A DNA stretch of 8,563 nt from contig DASPTB010000275.1 of assembly GCA_035623615.1 (NCBI GenBank), forward strand, positions 1 through 8,563, in the 5' to 3' direction. A program made the translations under genes and the position numbers. Every line of letters starts with the position of its first letter. The first letter of the stretch is position 1. The notes under the pieces were generated by a model. That model had not been told where the DNA came from. It did not search any database and worked only from the letters and a program-made list of their open reading frames with translations. This document shows positions 5,119 to 8,563 of the stretch, one piece after another. This stretch comes from DASPTB01 sp035623615 (GTDB lineage: Bacteria; Actinomycetota; UBA4738).

Positions 5119-6257
5119 GCCTTCGAATGGGCAAGCGCCCGGCGGTCACCGTCGCGACAACGGATGTCCTTCGCGGGATTGCGGCCTTCGGGCTCGACCC
5201 GCGCGACGAAGCGCCGGGGCGAATCTCGCTCAGCGAGGAGGAGTGGGAGGGGCTCGCCGAGGAGATCGAGCTGCGGCGACTCTCCGGCCTCGCCCTGGCG
5301 GCGGTCTCGGCGGAGGTCGTGCGTCTGCCCGAGGAGAGCCGGGGCGATCTGACGCAGCGCCAGCGATCCGCGATGCTCTGGGCGCTCAAGCTCGAGCGGA
5401 TTCTGGTGAAGCTTGGCGAAGAGTTCTCAAGAGCAGGAGCCGCCGTCGCCGTCCTGAAGGGGCCGGCCGTTGCGCACACCGTGTATCCGGACGCCTCGTG
5501 GCGGCCGTTCGGCGACATCGATCTGCTCGTGACGGGACGGCACTGGCAGACGGCCTGCGCAATCGTCGAGGCGGCGGGCTTCCGGCGGCGGGCGCCGGAG
5601 CCCCGGCCGGGCTTCAACGAGCGGTTCGGGCAGGGGACCACGTACGTGGACGCAAGCGGAGTGGAGGTCGACCTGCACCGGCGATTGGTGTTCGGCGCCT
5701 TCGGGCGATGGATCGACCCCGACGAGCTGCTCGACCGGTCGGTGCCGTTTCAGCTCGGGGGAGCGGAGCTCCGCCGTCTCGACGACACCGCGCTGATGGT
5801 GCACGCCTGCGTGAATGCCTCGCTCGGCGGACGAAGCCCGGCTCCGCTCGCACTGCGCGACGTGGCGCAGATCGCCCGATCGGGGCGAGTCGACTGGGGT
5901 GCCCTGGACGAGGCGGTCGCGAGGTGGCGATGTCGGGCGGTGATCCGGCATGCCACTGAGGCGGTGTCCCGGGGACTGTCCGTCGGGATCCCCGTCGAGC
6001 TTGCGCGCGTAGCGTCGGCCCCGGTGTCACGGCAGGAGCTCAGGGCTCTGGCCGCGTACACGACGGAGCGCCGGGGGCGCGGGGGCAAGGCGCGGTCGAC
6101 CCTTCGCTCTTTGCCCGGAATACGGGCAAAGAGCTCCTTCGTCTGGTCGCTCGTCTTTCCGGACGGAGAGTTCGTCGCGGCGCGAGAGGGGTCGAGAGGA
6201 CGCACCGCGTACCTCCGCCGCTGGACGACTCCGCTGCGCTGGCTGGGTTCCCATTGA
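5115..6257 (+). CDS. Nucleotidyltransferase-fold family protein (PF14907-like)
   Basis: This 380-residue protein of unknown substrate is of the type annotated as 'nucleotidyltransferase family protein'. The core is VLKGPAVAHTVYPD (K115) followed by RPFGDIDLLV (D134 and D136, predicted metal ligands). A third acidic motif, VEVDLHRRL (D186, H188), follows. The remainder is helical, with a conserved-looking LRDVAQIAR segment near 257. TTG 5115 shares TTGA with the aminotransferase stop and has GAGGAG 11 bases upstream. ATG 5127 is an alternative, four residues shorter, with worse spacing. The family sits beside PqqD-like proteins, sulfotransferases and lasso-peptide genes in other genomes (from memory), and its reaction is poorly known. 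It might transfer a nucleotide or phosphate to a sugar, lipid or peptide. The last 130 bases carry a perfect 12-bp inverted repeat. The fold call is good; the function is open. Confidence 0.82.
   Translation: MSLRMGKRPAVTVATTDVLRGIAAFGLDPRDEAPGRISLSEEEWEGLAEEIELRRLSGLALAAVSAEVVRLPEESRGDLTQRQRSAMLWALKLERILVKLGEEFSRAGAAVAVLKGPAVAHTVYPDASWRPFGDIDLLVTGRHWQTACAIVEAAGFRRRAPEPRPGFNERFGQGTTYVDASGVEVDLHRRLVFGAFGRWIDPDELLDRSVPFQLGGAELRRLDDTALMVHACVNASLGGRSPAPLALRDVAQIARSGRVDWGALDEAVARWRCRAVIRHATEAVSRGLSVGIPVELARVASAPVSRQELRALAAYTTERRGRGGKARSTLRSLPGIRAKSSFVWSLVFPDGEFVAAREGSRGRTAYLRRWTTPLRWLGSH
6106..6134 (+). repeat. Perfect 12-bp inverted repeat with 5-base loop inside the nucleotidyltransferase gene
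   Basis: GCTCTTTGCCCG (6106-6117) and CGGGCAAAGAGC (6123-6134) are exact reverse complements separated by GAATA. The structure lies within coding sequence (residues SLPGIRAKS), about 125 bases before the stop. On neither strand is it followed by a T tract, so it is not a textbook intrinsic terminator. It is the longest perfect hairpin I found in the window. Confidence 0.85.
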
Positions 6258-6260
6258 AGA

Positions 6261-6269
6261 GGAAGGAGG
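6261..6269 (+). promoter_or_regulatory. Strong Shine-Dalgarno with ambiguous start of the sulfotransferase
   Basis: GGAAGGAGG ends one base before GTG 6271, which is unusually close. It lies 10 bases before the in-frame TTG at 6280, which is acceptable spacing. The TTG start would remove three residues and leave the protein beginning directly at its first strand (PFVVGCERSGTT). GTG 6271 is kept because GTG is the stronger start codon and AAGAGG (6257-6262) could serve it. Confidence 0.55.
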
Positions 6270-6270
6270 C

Positions 6271-7209
6271 GTGAACCCCTTGCCGTTCGTCGTCGGGTGC
6301 GAGCGATCGGGGACGACGCTTCTGCGTGCGATGCTCGACTCTCACCCGGAGATGGCCGTCCCCCCGGAGTCGTATTTCGTGGCTGCCATGGCCCGCCGGC
6401 AACGCCGCTACCAGACGCGAACAGGGTTCGACTGCGACCTCTTCATGGGCGAGCTCTTCGATCACCGCTGGTTCAGGGCCTGGGGTCTTCCTGAACGAGA
6501 CGTGCGCGCGGCGATGGGGTCGGCCCCTCCTGCGAACCTCGCCGACGCGGTTCGGGGTGTGTACGAACTGTATGCGGAACGAGAGACCAAGCGGCGGTAC
6601 GGCGACAAGACCCCGGGGTACGTCTTCAACCTGCCGCTGCTCGCGGGAGCGTTCCCCGAGGCACGCTTCGTCCACGTGATCCGGGACGGGCGGAACGTGG
6701 CCCTGTCGCTTCAGGCCGCGCGATTCGGCCCGGAGCGGATCGACCGGGCCGCCACGGCCTGGAAGCGGGCGGTGAGTCGCGGGCAGATCGCCGGCCGCAA
6801 ACTGGGCGCGACGAGGTACATGGAGGTTCGATACGAGGATCTCGTCGAGGAGCCGGAGTCCAGCCTTCGGAGGATCTGCACCTTCATCAAGCTTCCTTTC
6901 GATGCGGCGATGCTTCGATACTTCGATCGGGCAGACGAATTGACGGCTTCCTTCAAACACCCGGAACAGCACCGGCATCTGTCACTTCCCCCAGTCGTGG
7001 GCCTCCGGGATTGGCGAACCGAGATGAGCCAGCAGGACGTCCTGACGTTCGAGGTCATCGCGGGAGACCTTCGTTCGCGATTGGGGTACGCGCCGGCCCC
7101 GGTTCGAGTGACGCCTCGTTCCGCCATCCGCGTCAGGGCGCTCGAGCTCGCGGCCGAGGGCGCATCGCTGTCGAAGCGCATCCACAAGAGAGTGTGGGCG
7201 GAACGCTAG
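6271..7209 (+). CDS. PAPS-dependent sulfotransferase family protein
   Basis: This 312-residue cytoplasmic protein is predicted to transfer sulfate from PAPS to a hydroxyl or amine, here most likely on a sugar or lipid-linked glycan. The 5'-phosphosulfate loop is VVGCERSGTTLLRAMLDSH (residues 7-25, immediately N-terminal as usual). The 3'-phosphate-binding motif is FVHVIRDGRNVALSL (R138, S146). KTPGYV (about 113-118) matches the conserved lysine segment, and VRYEDLVEEPESSLRRIC is the usual downstream helix of the Sulfotransfer_3 group. All PAPS-binding elements look intact. The gene starts 13 bp after the nucleotidyltransferase and is followed after a gap by a glycosyltransferase, which supports glycan sulfation. 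The acceptor cannot be predicted, and no PAPS-synthesis genes are in the window. Confidence 0.9.
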   Translation: MNPLPFVVGCERSGTTLLRAMLDSHPEMAVPPESYFVAAMARRQRRYQTRTGFDCDLFMGELFDHRWFRAWGLPERDVRAAMGSAPPANLADAVRGVYELYAERETKRRYGDKTPGYVFNLPLLAGAFPEARFVHVIRDGRNVALSLQAARFGPERIDRAATAWKRAVSRGQIAGRKLGATRYMEVRYEDLVEEPESSLRRICTFIKLPFDAAMLRYFDRADELTASFKHPEQHRHLSLPPVVGLRDWRTEMSQQDVLTFEVIAGDLRSRLGYAPAPVRVTPRSAIRVRALELAAEGASLSKRIHKRVWAER

Positions 7210-7218
7210 CGGCCAGTG

Positions 7219-7233
7219 TTCACCTTCGGTGAA
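7219..7233 (+). repeat. Small hairpin between the sulfotransferase and glycosyltransferase
   Basis: TTCACC (7219-7224) and GGTGAA (7228-7233) form a perfect 6-bp stem with a TTC loop, 9 bases after the sulfotransferase stop. The right arm contains the alternative GTG start at 7229, which would be buried in this stem. There is no T tract for termination. Confidence 0.5.
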
Positions 7234-7257
7234 TCGAACAGGAAGACGCGATTCCAC

Positions 7258-7265
7258 AGGGGGGG
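7258..7265 (+). promoter_or_regulatory. G-rich ribosome binding site for the glycosyltransferase
   Basis: AGGGGGGG lies 11 bases before TTG 7277. The other in-frame start, GTG 7229, has no Shine-Dalgarno and lies in a hairpin. The codons between 7229 and 7277 (for example AAT, ACA, AGA) lack the GC-rich third positions of the rest of the gene. Together these favour TTG 7277. Confidence 0.5.
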
Positions 7266-7276
7266 CGACCCGTACC

Positions 7277-8515
7277 TTGCAAGGTCGATCGGAGACTCGT
7301 TCGCTCCTCGTCGTGCCCGCGTACTCGGGTCGGTCGGCGTCGGTGGACTCCTATGTCCTGGACGCCGTCGGGTTGGCGAAGGGCCTCGGTGCCGTGTCCG
7401 GCGGGTGCGACCTGCTCACACCGGATGGGCTGGACAGCCCCCAGGCGCTGACCGCAGACGCGAACGTGCCGGAGAGCGGGAGTGGTCCCGGTCTCGGTGG
7501 CCGGGCCGTGCGAAGGCTCCCTCGACCCGCGAGAGTCTTCCTCGGAGATGGACGCATGGCCCTGAGGGCCAGGCGCATGCGGAGCCAGGCGGCGCTTCTG
7601 AACGGACGTCGATACGACTTCGTGATTCAGAAGCATCGCCGGTTCCACGACGCCGGCCTTCGTGTCGCTCGGCGACAAGGCGTTCCCTTCGTCTTGAAGA
7701 TGGATGCGCTCGAAGTGCGGGAGGAGGCGTCGTGGGGAGTTCGGCGACCGCTGTGGGGGCCCGCCGTGGAGTCGATCGGTGAGAGACGGCTGATTGCCCA
7801 GGCCGACCTCGTCGTCCCCGTCTCCACCGCCCTGGACGCACAGGTGGAGTCGCTGGGCGTGCCGCGCGAGCGAAGGCTGGTACTGGACAACGGGGTCGAT
7901 CTCGACTCGTTCTCTCCCGGTCCGGGCGACCGGGACCTGCGCGCTGCGCACGACTTGCAGCGGCGGTTCGTGGTCGGGTGGGTGGGAGGTTTCCGTCCTT
8001 TCCACGGGCTGTCGCTCGTGCCGGACATCGCGCGCCGGCTGCGGGACGTGGTGCCCGAAGCCGTCCTGTGTCTCGTCGGCACGGGCGACCGCTACGCCGA
8101 GGTCGCACGCTCCGTCCAGGACCTGCGAGACGTCGTGAGGCTCGTTGGGCCTGTGCCGTACGAGCGAGTGCCGGACTGGATCCGGACCTTCGATGCGGCC
8201 GTGCATCTGGCCGAGCCCGGCCCGTACCACTACTCACCGCTCAAGCTGTACGAGTACATGGCCTGCGGGCGACCGGTCATCGCGTCCGATGTGGGGACCG
8301 TCGCGGACACGGTCGGCGGGGAAGGTGCGGGGATCCTCGTCCCGTCCGGGGACGCCCGAGCAGTCGTGGATGCGATCGCGCAGTTGGCGGGCCATGAGCC
8401 CGCTCGGCGTCGAATGGGGGAGGCAGCGCGGCTCAGGGCAGAACGCCTCGGCGGTTGGGACGCACGTGCAAACGACCTCATCGCGGCGCTGCGCGACCGC
8501 GAGCTCATCGCATAG
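7277..8515 (+). CDS. Glycosyltransferase family 4 (GT-B fold)
   Basis: This is a retaining-type Leloir glycosyltransferase of about 412 residues, predicted to add a sugar from a nucleotide donor to a growing lipid-linked glycan at the inner membrane. The N-terminal domain begins at the strand RSLLVVPAYSGRS. The linker region has the GT4 signatures ADLVVPVSTALD and VLDNGVDLDSFSP. The donor-binding domain has VVGWVGGFRPFHGL, AVLCLVGTGDR and RLVGPVPYERVPDWI, then the nucleotide-sugar motif SPLKLYEYMACGRPVIASD (E326 from this start). The first glutamate of the classic EX7E motif is not obvious, as in many SPxKxxEYMA-type members. The end, AARLRAERLGGWDARANDLIAAL, is the usual C-terminal crossover helix. 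The start is uncertain: GTG 7229 would add 16 residues of atypical codon use. Donor and acceptor are unknown. Confidence 0.88.
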   Translation: MQGRSETRSLLVVPAYSGRSASVDSYVLDAVGLAKGLGAVSGGCDLLTPDGLDSPQALTADANVPESGSGPGLGGRAVRRLPRPARVFLGDGRMALRARRMRSQAALLNGRRYDFVIQKHRRFHDAGLRVARRQGVPFVLKMDALEVREEASWGVRRPLWGPAVESIGERRLIAQADLVVPVSTALDAQVESLGVPRERRLVLDNGVDLDSFSPGPGDRDLRAAHDLQRRFVVGWVGGFRPFHGLSLVPDIARRLRDVVPEAVLCLVGTGDRYAEVARSVQDLRDVVRLVGPVPYERVPDWIRTFDAAVHLAEPGPYHYSPLKLYEYMACGRPVIASDVGTVADTVGGEGAGILVPSGDARAVVDAIAQLAGHEPARRRMGEAARLRAERLGGWDARANDLIAALRDRELIA

Positions 8516-8539
8516 AGGACCTCGAAGGTCGGGGGAAGG

Positions 8540-8563
8540 ATGCTTCCGAATTTCCTCGTCATC
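8540..8563 (+). CDS. Start of a further gene, possibly a second sulfotransferase (partial at window end)
   Basis: ATG 8540 opens a frame that runs off the window after eight codons, MLPNFLVI. A purine-rich GGGGGAAGG lies immediately upstream, 25 bases after the glycosyltransferase stop. Many bacterial sulfotransferases begin with (M)LPNFLVIGAxKxGTT, with the PAPS loop directly after this strand, so a second sulfotransferase is the best guess. Eight residues cannot prove it. A small hairpin, GACCT/AGGTC (8518-8530), lies in the gap. Confidence 0.4.

Noticed and set aside
1..8563. CRISPR arrays, tRNA/rRNA genes, insertion sequences, toxin-antitoxin pairs
   Set aside because: No regularly spaced repeats, no tRNA- or rRNA-like sequence, and no transposase, integrase or toxin motifs were found on either strand.

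Overview
This 8.56 kb window has high GC content, dense same-strand coding, and GTG/TTG starts mixed with ATG. Protein sequence style and GC-rich third positions suggest an actinobacterium (Actinomycetota), perhaps an uncultured lineage. That placement is an inference, because the window holds no marker gene. Every supported gene is on the + strand, and the long minus-strand frames are GC-driven shadows.

Layout. Bases 1-81 are the last 26 codons of a LuxR/GerE-type helix-turn-helix regulator. At 86-1657 lies a Wzz/CpsD-type polysaccharide co-polymerase fused to a BY-kinase-like ATPase. A gap of about 100 bp leads to a small protein with a sigma-70 region 4-like helix-turn-helix (1756-2115). 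After an 87-bp gap holding a nested stem-loop comes a UDP-HexNAc-type nucleotide-sugar dehydrogenase (2203-3513). A PqqD-family protein (3510-3785) overlaps its stop codon. Next are a DegT/DnrJ/EryC1/StrS aminotransferase (3874-5118), an overlapping PF14907-type nucleotidyltransferase-fold protein (5115-6257), a sulfotransferase (6271-7209) and a family-4 glycosyltransferase (7277-8515). The window ends eight codons into another gene (8540-8563), whose first residues resemble a second sulfotransferase.

Together this reads as the 5' part of an exopolysaccharide or capsule locus. The regulators and the chain-length/export kinase come first. Sugar-nucleotide oxidation (uronic acid) and amination follow, then glycosyl transfer and sulfation. 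The predicted product would be an acidic, amino-sugar-containing, probably sulfated glycan.

The unusual component is the PqqD-like protein together with the nucleotidyltransferase. These families are better known beside RiPP and lasso-peptide enzymes, yet no precursor peptide, radical SAM enzyme or protease is visible here. Other points worth attention are a tyrosine-free, Walker A'-altered BY-kinase domain, a solitary region 4-like regulator, and a perfect 12-bp inverted repeat inside the nucleotidyltransferase gene.
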